From positions 97,850 through 161,849 of the forward strand of contig JAKPXB010000043.1 of NCBI GenBank assembly GCA_029570375.1: 64,000 bases of DNA, given 5' to 3'. The stretch is from Bacillota bacterium. GTDB lineage: Bacteria; Bacillota; Clostridia; Saccharofermentanales; DTU023. Positions within the stretch are counted from its first letter, which is position 1, and every line of letters starts with the position of its first letter. Positions 46,647 to 56,733 of this stretch are shown piece after piece. A model generated the notes under the pieces. The model saw nothing but the letters and a program-made list of their open reading frames with translations. It ran no database searches and had not been told where the DNA came from. The position numbers and the translations under genes were made by a program.

Positions 46647-49556
46647 ATGTCCAAAACTTTTTTCAGATCGCTCTGTCTCTTATTTTCTTTACTTTTTATT
46701 CTCACTTTTATCCCATGCGGCGTGTGGCGGGAAGTACGCGCCTACACGGCCGCTCAGAGGCCATCTCTAAAGCCGGAGGATGTGACTGTCTCGCGCGAAC
46801 GTTTTCTGCGTTCGGCGAAAGCGCATATCGATCGCGCCAACCAGGTCGGTTACGGATTCAACAATATTCTTACGGGGTCCGAATATATCCCGCTCCAGAC
46901 GTCGACAAGGAAGTTTTGCTGCGTCGATCTCGTGACGCACGTCCTGTACACGGCGACCGCTTCGATGATCGGCGGGAAGTATCACCCGATCGACGGGACG
47001 CTCGCGGCACGGCACTCTTTTGCCGGAAGTAACGGCCTTGTATTCAACACATCAGGCGTCGGCGCGCTGCGCCGACAGTTGGCGGCGGTTCCTCAGCTCT
47101 ACAGCAGACTGACCGCTCCTGTCAATAAGAATGAGCTCAGGATGGGAGATATTGTTATCTCCGGGAGCAAAAGCGCCGCTGACAAACCTGACTCCTCCGC
47201 GGCGAACCAGCACGCAACGCTTGTCATCGGGAAAGTGACTCCGGAAGAGAATGCTTATCTGAAGATACCCAATTACAGTCCTCACACGTCATACTTCATT
47301 TCCCAGAGTTCGTCGAGAGGCGCTGAATGGGTAAGTACTTACTGGTATGACCGCCAATGGAATTCAGGCCAGCCCGATAAAGGGTATTTCATCAGCAACG
47401 TATTCCGGATAAAGTGGGATGTGCTGTCTCAGGATCGCGGGGGGATCAGCGTCAGGAAGGTGGACGCCGTGACCGGCGCGGGATTGGCGGGCGCCGAATT
47501 CGATCTGAAAGATGCGGCGGGGGCCCTGCGAAAACACATAGTGATGACTTCCGCGAGTTTTTCTTCGGAGAAGGAGTTTGAGCCGGGAATCTATACATTG
47601 ACGGAGACAAAAGCGCCTGCCGGATATACGCTTGACCCGGCGCTCCGGACGATCGTGATCGGCATGGACAAAATCAACACCGTGTTTTTCGACAACCCGA
47701 TCAAGAATACACCTGCCGATGGACGGGTGAAGGTTGTGAAAAAGGACGCCGAAACGGGCGCGCCGGTTCCGGGCGCTGTCTTCGATCTCTCGCAATCCTC
47801 CGCGTTTCCTCTTGGGAATACGATCCGCGTCACGACGGGAACAGACGGCGCGACAGAGCCGCAATCCTTTCAAATCTCGAACGGAACAACAGTATATGCG
47901 CGGGAGGTATCTGTCCCCGCGCCCTATCTTCTGGATCCGACTGTGAAACAGACAGCGATCAGCGCGGGCAACGAGGTGACGGCTGAGTTCGCGGACGAGA
48001 GAGCGCGGGGCAGAATTGAGGTGATAAAGCGGGATGCTGTGAATCAGCACCCGATAGAAGGCGCCGTGTTTGAGGTAAAAAGCGCGGCACACACCCTCGT
48101 CGATACAATCCGCACTGGCGCGGATGGCAAAGCCGCCACAAAAGAACTCCCTCTCGGTACCTACACACTCCGGGAAGTTGCGCCGGCAGAAGGCTATAAC
48201 GAGAGCACCGAAGTCTTCGCGCTGGAGCTTGCCTATAAAGATATGCTCACGCCGGTTGTGACAGCGCGGCGAGATATCGAAAACGCGCCGATTCAGGGAA
48301 GGATCCTGATAAAGAAGCTGTCATCGGGGGGCGATGAGCCGATCGAAGGCGCCGTCTTTGAATTGTTTGATAGCGGGAATCACCCCGCTTCCGATCTGAA
48401 CGGCCGCCGTGTCAGTGCTCTGAAAACAGATGAAAAAGGAGAGGTGCTGACGCCGCTTCTCCGGTATGGCACGTACATTATCCGCGAGACTGGCGCGCCG
48501 GATGAATACTATCTCAACCCGGATAGCCATGAAGTCGTGATTGCGGCGAATGAAAAAGTGGAGACTTGTACTGTCCGCGATGATCAGGTACTCCTGCGTC
48601 TGCGCGTCGACAAAACAGATGAGCAGACGGCGCAGCCGCTCCGGGGTGTCGCCTTCCAGGTTTTTGACAGCGCCGGCTGCCTCATTGAGTGGAACGCTAA
48701 TGTCGGCGGCGTCCCGACGATTATTGACCGGCTGATCACGAATGAAGAAGGAACCGCTTTATCGCCCGGCACGCTTCCCATCGGGAGCTACACGCTGAAG
48801 GAGGTCAAAAAGCCGGACGGATACGCTTCCTCCGAAGATATCCGATTTGAGATCACGAGGGAGACCGCGTATCTCGAGATACCTGCTGTGGGAAAAGTGC
48901 TCGCCATACCTGTCGGGAACCGGCCGATCCAGGTCGACATCAGCAAAAAGGCCATGACCGGAGATGAAGAACTCCCGGGAGCATCGCTCCGGGTGATCGA
49001 CAAGGCGACCGGCACGGTCGCAGATGAGTGGGTGTCGGGAGAAACGGCACACCGCATAGAACATCTTACAGCCGGGCGGACTTATATCCTGCGGGAGACG
49101 ATCGCTCCCGATGGGTATGCCGTCGCGTCCGATATCGAGTTCACTCTGTCGGATACAGGCGAAGTGCAGACGGTGGTCATGCGCGACGAAATGATTGAAA
49201 TCCCTTCCGAAACGACAGCTGTGACGAATCAGCCTGAAATAACAACTATACACCACGCACCGGAGAAGACAACAGCGACAACCGCCGGACTGACAACGAC
49301 AGCGCCCTCCGGGGCGACTGCAGTGCTTACGGAGCATGAACCTTCGGAGAATCCCCTTTCAGGGCTGTCTGAACCTTCCGTCTCTCCGGAGGCGCCGACG
49401 ACTGCTTCAGAGAAGACCGTTCCCGCTCCGCTGAGAACGCCGCGCACGGGAGAAAATGCGCCCAGGCTGTTGGCGGGGGCGGGATTGATAATCGCCGCCG
49501 GAATCATCATCGCCATCCTCTTGCGTGAAACGCGGCATAAGGAAAAGCGGACCTGA
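46647..49556 (+). CDS. Surface protein with NlpC/P60-like head, SpaA/Cna-B repeats and sorting-like tail
   Basis: This is a 969-aa protein. It has a signal peptide at residues 1-33 ('SLCLLFSLLFILTFIPCG'). Residues 50-250 look like a papain-like peptidase or amidase: Cys in 'KFCCVDLVTHVLYT' and His in 'ANQHATLVIGK'. Six or so prealbumin-like SpaA repeats follow, each starting like 'GRVKVVKKDAETGAPVPGAVF' and ending 'LREVAPAEGY', then a Thr/Pro/Glu stalk. The C-terminus is 'LRTPRTGENAP', a membrane helix and 'RETRHKEKR', a variant of the LPxTG signal. Isopeptide-forming Lys and Glu are likely in the repeats. It is probably wall-anchored; its substrate is unknown. Confidence 0.85.
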   Translation: MSKTFFRSLCLLFSLLFILTFIPCGVWREVRAYTAAQRPSLKPEDVTVSRERFLRSAKAHIDRANQVGYGFNNILTGSEYIPLQTSTRKFCCVDLVTHVLYTATASMIGGKYHPIDGTLAARHSFAGSNGLVFNTSGVGALRRQLAAVPQLYSRLTAPVNKNELRMGDIVISGSKSAADKPDSSAANQHATLVIGKVTPEENAYLKIPNYSPHTSYFISQSSSRGAEWVSTYWYDRQWNSGQPDKGYFISNVFRIKWDVLSQDRGGISVRKVDAVTGAGLAGAEFDLKDAAGALRKHIVMTSASFSSEKEFEPGIYTLTETKAPAGYTLDPALRTIVIGMDKINTVFFDNPIKNTPADGRVKVVKKDAETGAPVPGAVFDLSQSSAFPLGNTIRVTTGTDGATEPQSFQISNGTTVYAREVSVPAPYLLDPTVKQTAISAGNEVTAEFADERARGRIEVIKRDAVNQHPIEGAVFEVKSAAHTLVDTIRTGADGKAATKELPLGTYTLREVAPAEGYNESTEVFALELAYKDMLTPVVTARRDIENAPIQGRILIKKLSSGGDEPIEGAVFELFDSGNHPASDLNGRRVSALKTDEKGEVLTPLLRYGTYIIRETGAPDEYYLNPDSHEVVIAANEKVETCTVRDDQVLLRLRVDKTDEQTAQPLRGVAFQVFDSAGCLIEWNANVGGVPTIIDRLITNEEGTALSPGTLPIGSYTLKEVKKPDGYASSEDIRFEITRETAYLEIPAVGKVLAIPVGNRPIQVDISKKAMTGDEELPGASLRVIDKATGTVADEWVSGETAHRIEHLTAGRTYILRETIAPDGYAVASDIEFTLSDTGEVQTVVMRDEMIEIPSETTAVTNQPEITTIHHAPEKTTATTAGLTTTAPSGATAVLTEHEPSENPLSGLSEPSVSPEAPTTASEKTVPAPLRTPRTGENAPRLLAGAGLIIAAGIIIAILLRETRHKEKRT

Positions 49557-49754
49557 CACCGCCGGTTTGCCTGCCGCTCCTCCGGCGGGAGCGGTCGGCC
49601 GTTGTGAACTGGGGAAGAGGTGATTTCTCCGATAAAACCAGCGGTTGACGGGACAGAGCTTTTTCCTTGCATTCGCGTCGGCGAACCATTACACTTCAAT
49701 TACGAATGAGGGTGTAACGCTGAGAACAGTCCATTTAATCTGGAGTGGTGAACA

Positions 49755-51122
49755 ATGAATATTGTCGTCGCGGGCGCGGGCAAGGTCGGAGAAGTCCTCT
49801 GCCGGGAGCTTTGTTTCGAGAATCACGAGGTCACGCTGATTGAATTGCGCGAGAAGCGCTTAGACAGCATGATCAGCATGTATGACATTTCGGGAACTCT
49901 CGGGTCGGGTGCGTTGGAAATAACCCAGCGCGAAGCCGGCGTTCCTCACTGTGATATTTTTATCGCTGTCATGCCGGAAGACGAGACAAACCTCATTGCC
50001 GCCATTACGGCGAAGAAGATTGGCGCGCGCTATGTCATTGCGCGCGTGCGCTGCCCTGAGTATTCCAAACAGATGGCCTTCCTGCGTGAATCTCTCGGGA
50101 TTTCGATTATGATCAACCCCGAACTCGAAGCCGCACGCGATGTCATGCGAGGGATGCGGTTCCCTGAAGCTCTCTCCGTCGAACACTTCGCGCACGGTCT
50201 TGTTAACATCGTTGAGTATGTATTGCCGGAGGATTCCGAACTTTTGGGGCTGCAGCTGCGGGATGTAGGGCGAAAACACGGCGATGTACTTATCTGCATG
50301 ATCATCCGGGATGAAGAAATCATTATCCCCCGCGGCTCAACACGATTAGAGGCGGGAGATCATCTCTACGTGACCGGGCAAGACTCTGAAATTCTCCGTT
50401 TTACGGAATGGGGCGGCAAGAGCCAGCGTATCAAGACCGCGCTGCTGATTGGCGGAGGGCGCATCACGCGCTATCTTCTGCCCCGACTGGAAGAATATCA
50501 TATCCGGGCAAAAGTGATCGAGGTGGATGAGGAGATCGCGGAGCAGCTGGCCGCCGATTTCCCGCGAGTGGAAGTGGTAAACAGCGATGGGACGAATCAG
50601 GCTGTTCTCAACCAGGAGAACGTGGCGAACTACGATGTTGTCATCGCGGTGACCGGCGTTGATGAAGAGAATATCCTGATCAACATATATGCCGCTCATA
50701 TCGGTGTCAAAAAAACGGTTACAAAAGTGAACCGCACCGATCTCCTGAATGTTCTGAAAAACGCCGGGCTTCAATCGATCCTGACGCCATACCGCATTGT
50801 TTCGAACCAGATTGTGCGGCTCGTCCGTTCCATGGCCAACAGCGAAGGTTCGAACATCGAAGCTTTTTACAGCCTGGCGGGCGGGCGGGCGGAAATCCTG
50901 CAGTTTCGCGTGGCTGAAGGCAATCACGTCTGCGATATCCCGCTCGCTGATCTCCAGTTGAAGCAGGGACTGCTGGTCGCCTGTATTGTCCGCGGAGAAG
51001 AGATCCTTTATCCCCGGGGCGATTCGTGTATACAGCTGGGGGATGAGATTATTATCGTGACCACCCATCCCCGCTTTGACGATGTAAACGACATTCTGGC
51101 TCACGGGCGCGGCACGCGATGA
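49755..51122 (+). CDS. trkA: Trk potassium uptake regulator TrkA
   Basis: This 455-aa cytoplasmic protein has two RCK units. Each has an NAD-binding Rossmann part (first: 'VVAGAGKVGEVL', second: 'LLIGGGRITRYL', which departs from GxGxxG) and a TrkA-C part. Residues in between include 'VIARVRCPEY' and 'VNSDGTN', usual for the family. It gates the TrkH channel encoded next, with a 4-nt overlap (ATGA). About 460 aa is the usual length for a full two-unit TrkA. Confidence 0.95.
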   Translation: MNIVVAGAGKVGEVLCRELCFENHEVTLIELREKRLDSMISMYDISGTLGSGALEITQREAGVPHCDIFIAVMPEDETNLIAAITAKKIGARYVIARVRCPEYSKQMAFLRESLGISIMINPELEAARDVMRGMRFPEALSVEHFAHGLVNIVEYVLPEDSELLGLQLRDVGRKHGDVLICMIIRDEEIIIPRGSTRLEAGDHLYVTGQDSEILRFTEWGGKSQRIKTALLIGGGRITRYLLPRLEEYHIRAKVIEVDEEIAEQLAADFPRVEVVNSDGTNQAVLNQENVANYDVVIAVTGVDEENILINIYAAHIGVKKTVTKVNRTDLLNVLKNAGLQSILTPYRIVSNQIVRLVRSMANSEGSNIEAFYSLAGGRAEILQFRVAEGNHVCDIPLADLQLKQGLLVACIVRGEEILYPRGDSCIQLGDEIIIVTTHPRFDDVNDILAHGRGTR

Positions 51123-52567
51123 ATCGTAAGGTCGTCTCTTATATCCTCGGAAGGATTCTGCTGGTAACCGCTGCTTTGATGGTTCCCTCTTTGATCGTGG
51201 CGCTGGTGTACGGTGAAGGATGGGCGGGCTCCTGCCCGTTTCTTCTGACAATCCTGGCGGCATCGCTCGGCGGGTGGGCGCTGTCGTATCGGCGTCCTGC
51301 CGATATGGCCTACTATATGAAAGAAGGGTTTGTCATTGTCGCGCTGTCGTGGATCATGCTCTCGCTTATCGGTGCGATGCCCTTCTATATCAGCGGCTGG
51401 ATTCCGAGGTACTATGACGCATTTTTTGAGACGGCGAGCGGTTTCTCGACAACAGGTGCCACGATACTGATCGATATTGAGGCGCTTCCGCATTCGCTGC
51501 TTTTCTGGAGGTCATTCACACACGCGATTGGCGGGATGGGTATTCTCGTGTTCGCGCTCGCGGTCATGCCGCGCACAGAATCGAAAGAAGTGTTTGTGAT
51601 GCGCGCGGAAATGCCGGGGCCGACGTTCGGGAAACTGCGAAGCAAGGTGCGGAGTACGGCGCGTATCCTCTACCTGATTTATCTGGGGATGACGTTCTTA
51701 CTGGTGTTGCTCCTGCTGGCAGGCGGGATGCCGCTGTTTGACGCGTTAATTCACTCATTCGGAGCCGCGGGCACAGGCGGATTCAGCTCGAAAGCCGCTT
51801 CTATCGCCGCTTACAACAGCACCTATATTGAATTGGTTCTGGGATTTGCCATGCTGGCTTTCGGTACGAATTTCAGCCTCTATTATCTGATACTCAGCGG
51901 CCGCGGGAGGCAGGCGGCGAAGAGCGAAGAACTTCGCTGGTATATCGGAATTGTCACGGCGGCTGTCGCGGCGATCAGTCTCAATCTTCTGCATTATTAT
52001 GATAATATCGGCCGCACGCTCAGGGATGTGTTTTTCACTGTTTCCTCCATTGTGACGACGACCGGCTATTCGACGGTTGATTTCACTCACTGGCCGCTGT
52101 TTTCACGCCTTATTCTGCTTCTTCTGATGTTCATAGGCGGGATGGCCGGATCGACCGGCGGCGGTATTAAAATCAGCCGTATTTCGCTGTATATTAAAAT
52201 GCTGGTTCAGGAGATCAGGCGGAGCATCAATCCGAACCGCGTTTTGCCGCTGCGGTTCGAGGGGAAACCGCTCTCCGCGCCTATTCTCAGACAAGTCTCA
52301 AATTACCTGATTATTTACGCCACGTTATTTACCGCGATTACATTGATTGTCGCCATTGATGTCAATAATTTCGAGTCATCCTTCAGCGCGGTCGCTGCCA
52401 CATTCAACAATATCGGACCGGGTCTCGGGCTCGTCGGCCCTGCCCAGAATTACTCATTTCTCAGACCTCTGTCGAAAATCGTCCTTTCGATCGGAATGAT
52501 CATGGGGCGTCTCGAAATCCTTCCCATCATTGTCCTGTTTTCTCCGAACACATGGCGGAAGGTGTAG
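51119..52567 (+). CDS. trkH: Trk potassium uptake channel TrkH
   Basis: This 482-aa membrane protein has 10 or more helices. The four selectivity-filter loops are visible: 'FSTTGATIL', 'GAAGTGGFSSK', 'IVTTTGYSTVDF' and, near the end, 'FNNIGPGLG'. The conserved 'IGGMGILVFALAVMP' is also present. It takes up potassium under TrkA control. The start overlaps the trkA stop by 4 nt, so the pair is a clear operon. Confidence 0.95.
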   Translation: MNRKVVSYILGRILLVTAALMVPSLIVALVYGEGWAGSCPFLLTILAASLGGWALSYRRPADMAYYMKEGFVIVALSWIMLSLIGAMPFYISGWIPRYYDAFFETASGFSTTGATILIDIEALPHSLLFWRSFTHAIGGMGILVFALAVMPRTESKEVFVMRAEMPGPTFGKLRSKVRSTARILYLIYLGMTFLLVLLLLAGGMPLFDALIHSFGAAGTGGFSSKAASIAAYNSTYIELVLGFAMLAFGTNFSLYYLILSGRGRQAAKSEELRWYIGIVTAAVAAISLNLLHYYDNIGRTLRDVFFTVSSIVTTTGYSTVDFTHWPLFSRLILLLLMFIGGMAGSTGGGIKISRISLYIKMLVQEIRRSINPNRVLPLRFEGKPLSAPILRQVSNYLIIYATLFTAITLIVAIDVNNFESSFSAVAATFNNIGPGLGLVGPAQNYSFLRPLSKIVLSIGMIMGRLEILPIIVLFSPNTWRKV

Positions 52568-52698
52568 GCGAAAAATATTGTGGCTTCGGACGGCCGTTCT
52601 GCTATCCGCCACAATGGATGCGGACCGGTCAACACGTGCCGATCTTTGTGATACGATGAATATTCTATCAGAAAAGATGTTTTCTCTTGCTGATACAA

Positions 52699-52735
52699 AA
52701 AGGCGTCAGTCCGCGGGGGCTCATGACGCTTTATC
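52699..52735 (+). terminator. Hairpin after trkH
   Basis: GCGTCA pairs with TGACGC around 15 nt, followed by TTTATC. Weak, but well placed between trkH and the ABC transporter. Confidence 0.45.
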
Positions 52736-52748
52736 GTGAGGGTATTAT

Positions 52749-54503
52749 ATGCGGCGTAACCTCTTGAGGAGCTTGCGGGAGTATAAAAAACACAGTATGC
52801 TAGGACCCCTGTTCGCGGGGCTGGAATCGGCTTTCGACATCATTGTCCCGACATTCATGGCGTATCTTATCGATTTCGGGATCAGCCGGAGCGACATGAG
52901 CGCGGTCTTGAAATACGGCCTGCTACTCGTTCTTTGTGCTTTCGCGACCATGGCTCTCGGCTTTCTGGCGGGGCGGAGTACGGCGATCGCGGCGGCGGGA
53001 TTAGGAAAGAACCTTCGCCGGGATATTTTCCGGAAAGTTCAGACATTCTCTTTTTCCACCATTGATCAGTTCTCGACTGCCAGTATCATCACACGGCTGA
53101 CGACAGATGTCGCGAATGTGCAGAACGCGTTCCAGATGACAATTCGTATCGGCGCAAGGGCGCCGATCATGCTCTGTTTCGCGCTTGTATTCGCTTTCCG
53201 GACAAGTGTACGCCTTTCCCTTATTTTCCTCGGTGTCATTGTGATTCTGGCCATAGGGCTCTATCTCGTGATCAAAAATGTCCATCCCGTATTTGTCCGG
53301 GTCTTTAAACGGTATGACAAACTCAACAATATTGTGCAGGAGAATCTGCTCGGCATCCGGGTCGTTAAAAGTTATACGCGTGAGTCGCACGAGAACAGTA
53401 AATTCGATGGCATTTCAATGCTTATCTCACAGGATTTTATGAAAGCGGGTATTATCCTTTCCCGTATCGCTCCGTTGATGATGTTCTGCCTTTATCTGAG
53501 TACGACGCTCCTCGCGTGGCTGGGGGCGAAGGAGATTGTCGGATCCGGCAATAACCCCGCTCTCGGTTTGACGGCGGGACAGCTCACCAGTCTCGTGACG
53601 TACACGATGCAGATACTCATGAGCCTTATGCTCCTGTCTAATGTGTTTATTTTCTTTCTTATTTCGCGCGCATCGGTTGAACGAATCGCGGAGGTATTGG
53701 AAACGACGAGCAGCCTTCAGAACGGGGAACATCCCCTCTGCGAGGTGCCGGACGGTTCCGTTATCTTTGAGGATGTCTCCTTTTCCTATTCCCCTGAATC
53801 GGAAAAGCCTGCGCTTGACCATATTAATCTTTCCATACCTTCTGGCGCTGTCGTCGGCGTGCTGGGCGGAACCGGGTCATCAAAGTCAACGCTCGTTCAA
53901 TTGATTCCACGCCTGTATGATGTGGTGTCCGGCCGTGTGATGGTCGGCGGCATCGATGTGCGCGCGTATGATATCGCGTCTCTGCGCGATCAAGTATCCG
54001 TTGTATTGCAGAAAAATCAGCTCTTTTCGGGGACAGTCAGGGAGAATCTCCGTTGGGGCAACGAAAAAGCGACCGATGAGGAGATTATCCGCGCGTGTCA
54101 GCTGGCGCAGGCGGATGCCTTTATTCGAGCGATGCCGGACGGCTACGACACATACATTGAGCGCGGGGGAACCAATGTGTCCGGGGGGCAGCGCCAGCGC
54201 CTCTGTATCGCCAGAGCGCTCCTAAAGAATCCGAAGATTCTCATCTTCGACGATTCGACCAGCGCCGTCGATACAAAGACAGATCGCCGGATTCGTCAGG
54301 GGATGCGGGAGGCGATTCCCGGGACAACAAAAATTATCATTTCCCAGCGGGTAGCTTCTGTTCAGGATGCCGACATGATCATTGTGATGGATGACGGCAG
54401 AGTGAGCGCCTGCGGGACACATGATGATCTTATGAAGACGTCTGAAATATACCGCGAAGTGTTTGACTCACAGAACAGAGGAGGACTTCTCCATGTTTCG
54501 TAA
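52749..54503 (+). CDS. ABC exporter half with degenerate catalytic site
   Basis: This 584-aa protein has six membrane helices (1-310) and a nucleotide-binding domain (340-575). Walker A is 'GGTGSSKST', with Ser for the usual Gly. The signature is 'VSGGQRQRL'. Walker B is 'ILIFDDS', with Asp where the catalytic Glu normally stands. This marks the non-hydrolysing half of a heterodimeric exporter of the TM287/288 or BmrCD type. The partner follows with a 10-nt overlap. It is likely to export drugs, lipids or peptides. Confidence 0.9.
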   Translation: MRRNLLRSLREYKKHSMLGPLFAGLESAFDIIVPTFMAYLIDFGISRSDMSAVLKYGLLLVLCAFATMALGFLAGRSTAIAAAGLGKNLRRDIFRKVQTFSFSTIDQFSTASIITRLTTDVANVQNAFQMTIRIGARAPIMLCFALVFAFRTSVRLSLIFLGVIVILAIGLYLVIKNVHPVFVRVFKRYDKLNNIVQENLLGIRVVKSYTRESHENSKFDGISMLISQDFMKAGIILSRIAPLMMFCLYLSTTLLAWLGAKEIVGSGNNPALGLTAGQLTSLVTYTMQILMSLMLLSNVFIFFLISRASVERIAEVLETTSSLQNGEHPLCEVPDGSVIFEDVSFSYSPESEKPALDHINLSIPSGAVVGVLGGTGSSKSTLVQLIPRLYDVVSGRVMVGGIDVRAYDIASLRDQVSVVLQKNQLFSGTVRENLRWGNEKATDEEIIRACQLAQADAFIRAMPDGYDTYIERGGTNVSGGQRQRLCIARALLKNPKILIFDDSTSAVDTKTDRRIRQGMREAIPGTTKIIISQRVASVQDADMIIVMDDGRVSACGTHDDLMKTSEIYREVFDSQNRGGLLHVS

Positions 54504-56550
54504 GCCAAAAGATCGCCGGGAACGCGCATTGAACAGTTCTGCCAAAAGCCGCGGTGAGATGGATGAGAAACGCTATATCCCCTCTCACTCCCGAGACACC
54601 TCTTCTCTGAAACCGGAGGATTCGTCTCTTCAGGAATCGGGGGAAATGGATAAGAACCGCGATAAGGGTACACGTCATATTAACCCTGGAACGATTAAAC
54701 GCCTGCTCTCTCATATGAGCGCCTATAAATTGAGGCTGATAATCGTGTTTCTGTGCATCATATTGAGTGCCCTGACCGGCGCTTCGACATCACTGTTCCT
54801 GCGCATGCTGATTGACGATCAGGTCCTGCCGATGATCTCGCAGGGAAGCCGTGACTTTTCAGGAATCATCCGAATTGTGATCACCATGGCTGTTGTCTAC
54901 GGCATCGGGATTGTCTCGATCTGGGGGTACAACCGGATCATGGTGGCCGTCGAGCAGCGAACGGTACGGGTCATTCGCGACAGTCTGTTCGCGCACATCC
55001 AGACGCTGCCTGTGCGCTACTTTGACACGCACGCGCATGGGGATGTGATGAGCCGTTTCACGAGTGATGCCGATACGCTGCGTGTCGCTATTTCACAGAG
55101 CTTCCCCGCGATGCTTTCATCGCTGTGTTCGACGGTCGCCGCTTTTGGAACGATGCTTTTCCTCAGTATCAATCTGACGCTATTCGTTATGTTATTTGCC
55201 GCCGCGCTTCTTATGCTCGTGAGAGTAATCGTCAAGCGGAGCTCGAAATATTTTGTGAAACAACAGGCCGCGATGGGCGATGTCAACGGCTTCGTCGAGG
55301 AGGTGGTGAACGGGCAGAAAGTGGTCAAGGTGTTCAATCGCGAGGAGCATGTGGCGGAAACATTCAGCGAAAAAACAGAGGAGCTGTTCCGAAACGCGAG
55401 TCAGGCCATCAAATACGGGTCGATTACGATGCCGGTAGTGATCGGCATGGGCTTTCTCCTCTATGTTCTCCTCGGGATAGTCGGCGGCGTAATCGGAATT
55501 CTCGGCATTCCGAACTGGCGATTCTCCGGATCGGAAGCCATGACGGTAGGCACCATTATATCGTTTGTTACGCTTTCCCGCGGTTTTATCAATCCGATCG
55601 GCCAGATCTCGATGCAGTTCAATATGGTTGTTCAGGCGCTGGCCGGTGCGTCGCGCATTTTCGAAGTCATGGACGAGCCGAGTGAATACGACGAGGGTGT
55701 TGTCACACTGGTAAACGCCGCCCTCGAAAACGGCGCCATCGTCGAGTGCTGTGACAGGACGGACGTTTGGGCATGGAAAATTCCGCATGAAGACGGTTCG
55801 CATTCGTATATTGAACTGAAAGGCGACATCCGCTTTAATGACGTGAATTTCGCGTATAATCCCGGGAAGCCGGTTCTTCGTGATATCAATCTTTACGCCA
55901 AACCGGGGCAGAAGATCGCCCTCGTCGGCGCGACAGGCGCAGGCAAGACCACCATTACCAATCTCATCAATCGTTTCTATGATATTGAGGAGGGGGAAAT
56001 CCTCTACGACAGCGTTGATATCAAAAGGATAAAAAAAGCGGATCTGCGGAGGTCCCTCGGTGTTGTGCTCCAGGACGTGAATCTGTTCACAGGAACGGTC
56101 ATGGACAATATCCGCTACGGGAAGCCTGACGCAACAGATGAGGAATGTATTCAGGCGGCGGAACTCGTCAACGCGGACAGCTTTATCCGCATGCTTCCGC
56201 ACGGTTATGAGACAATGCTTGAGGGGGACGGAAGCGGGTTGTCTCAAGGTCAGCGGCAATTGATCTCCATTGCGCGCGCGGCTGTGCTCGATCCGCCTGT
56301 TATGATCCTTGACGAGGCGACCTCTTCGATTGATACACGCACCGAATCGATCGTACAGCAGGGGATGGATGCTCTGATGCGCGGAAGAACCATTTTTGCC
56401 ATTGCGCACCGTCTTTCCACGGTCCGGGACGCGAATGTGATCATGGTCATGGAAAACGGCCGGATTATAGAACGGGGCACGCATGAGCAACTCATTGAGG
56501 AAGGAGGGCAATATTACCAGCTGTACATCGGAGCATTTGAGCTGGAGTAG
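54493..56550 (+). CDS. ABC exporter half with canonical catalytic site
   Basis: This is a 685-aa protein. ATG 54493 with GAGGAGG 7 nt upstream is preferred to the listed start. A charged extension (about 70 residues) precedes six membrane helices. An insertion of about 50 residues (about 400-450, Glu/Asp/Val-rich) lies before the nucleotide-binding domain, as in YheH/BmrD-type subunits. Walker A 'GATGAGKTT', signature 'LSQGQRQLI' and Walker B 'MILDEATSSID' with catalytic Glu are all canonical. It works with the preceding subunit. Confidence 0.9.
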   Translation: MFRKPKDRRERALNSSAKSRGEMDEKRYIPSHSRDTSSLKPEDSSLQESGEMDKNRDKGTRHINPGTIKRLLSHMSAYKLRLIIVFLCIILSALTGASTSLFLRMLIDDQVLPMISQGSRDFSGIIRIVITMAVVYGIGIVSIWGYNRIMVAVEQRTVRVIRDSLFAHIQTLPVRYFDTHAHGDVMSRFTSDADTLRVAISQSFPAMLSSLCSTVAAFGTMLFLSINLTLFVMLFAAALLMLVRVIVKRSSKYFVKQQAAMGDVNGFVEEVVNGQKVVKVFNREEHVAETFSEKTEELFRNASQAIKYGSITMPVVIGMGFLLYVLLGIVGGVIGILGIPNWRFSGSEAMTVGTIISFVTLSRGFINPIGQISMQFNMVVQALAGASRIFEVMDEPSEYDEGVVTLVNAALENGAIVECCDRTDVWAWKIPHEDGSHSYIELKGDIRFNDVNFAYNPGKPVLRDINLYAKPGQKIALVGATGAGKTTITNLINRFYDIEEGEILYDSVDIKRIKKADLRRSLGVVLQDVNLFTGTVMDNIRYGKPDATDEECIQAAELVNADSFIRMLPHGYETMLEGDGSGLSQGQRQLISIARAAVLDPPVMILDEATSSIDTRTESIVQQGMDALMRGRTIFAIAHRLSTVRDANVIMVMENGRIIERGTHEQLIEEGGQYYQLYIGAFELE

Positions 56551-56649
56551 GTTTCCTGCCTTTTTCAGGGGAGTTTCAATTATTCCATTAGAATGAAATA
56601 TTTCATATTTCAATAAATTTGAGCACTTGCCAGCGGTATAGGCCGCGAG

Positions 56650-56679
56650 TTGACAAGGCTAATAATTTAGCGATAGAAT
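56650..56679 (+). promoter_or_regulatory. Promoter of the ethanolamine/microcompartment operon
   Basis: TTGACA is 18 bp from TAGAAT, about 55 bp before the first operon gene (GGAGAGG site at its ATG). Confidence 0.6.
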
Positions 56680-56733
56680 GGAAAAAATCAAATATGCGGC
56701 CATGCTTAGAACCCACCTTTGGAGAGGTAATTC

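Noticed and set aside
47364-48092. 242-aa minus-strand ORF in the SpaA-repeat gene
   Set aside because: Shadow of the repeat gene; Arg/His/Cys-rich composition.
55192-56613. 473-aa minus-strand ORF opposite the ABC exporter
   Set aside because: Long only because the plus-strand gene has biased codon use; the plus protein has all ABC motifs.
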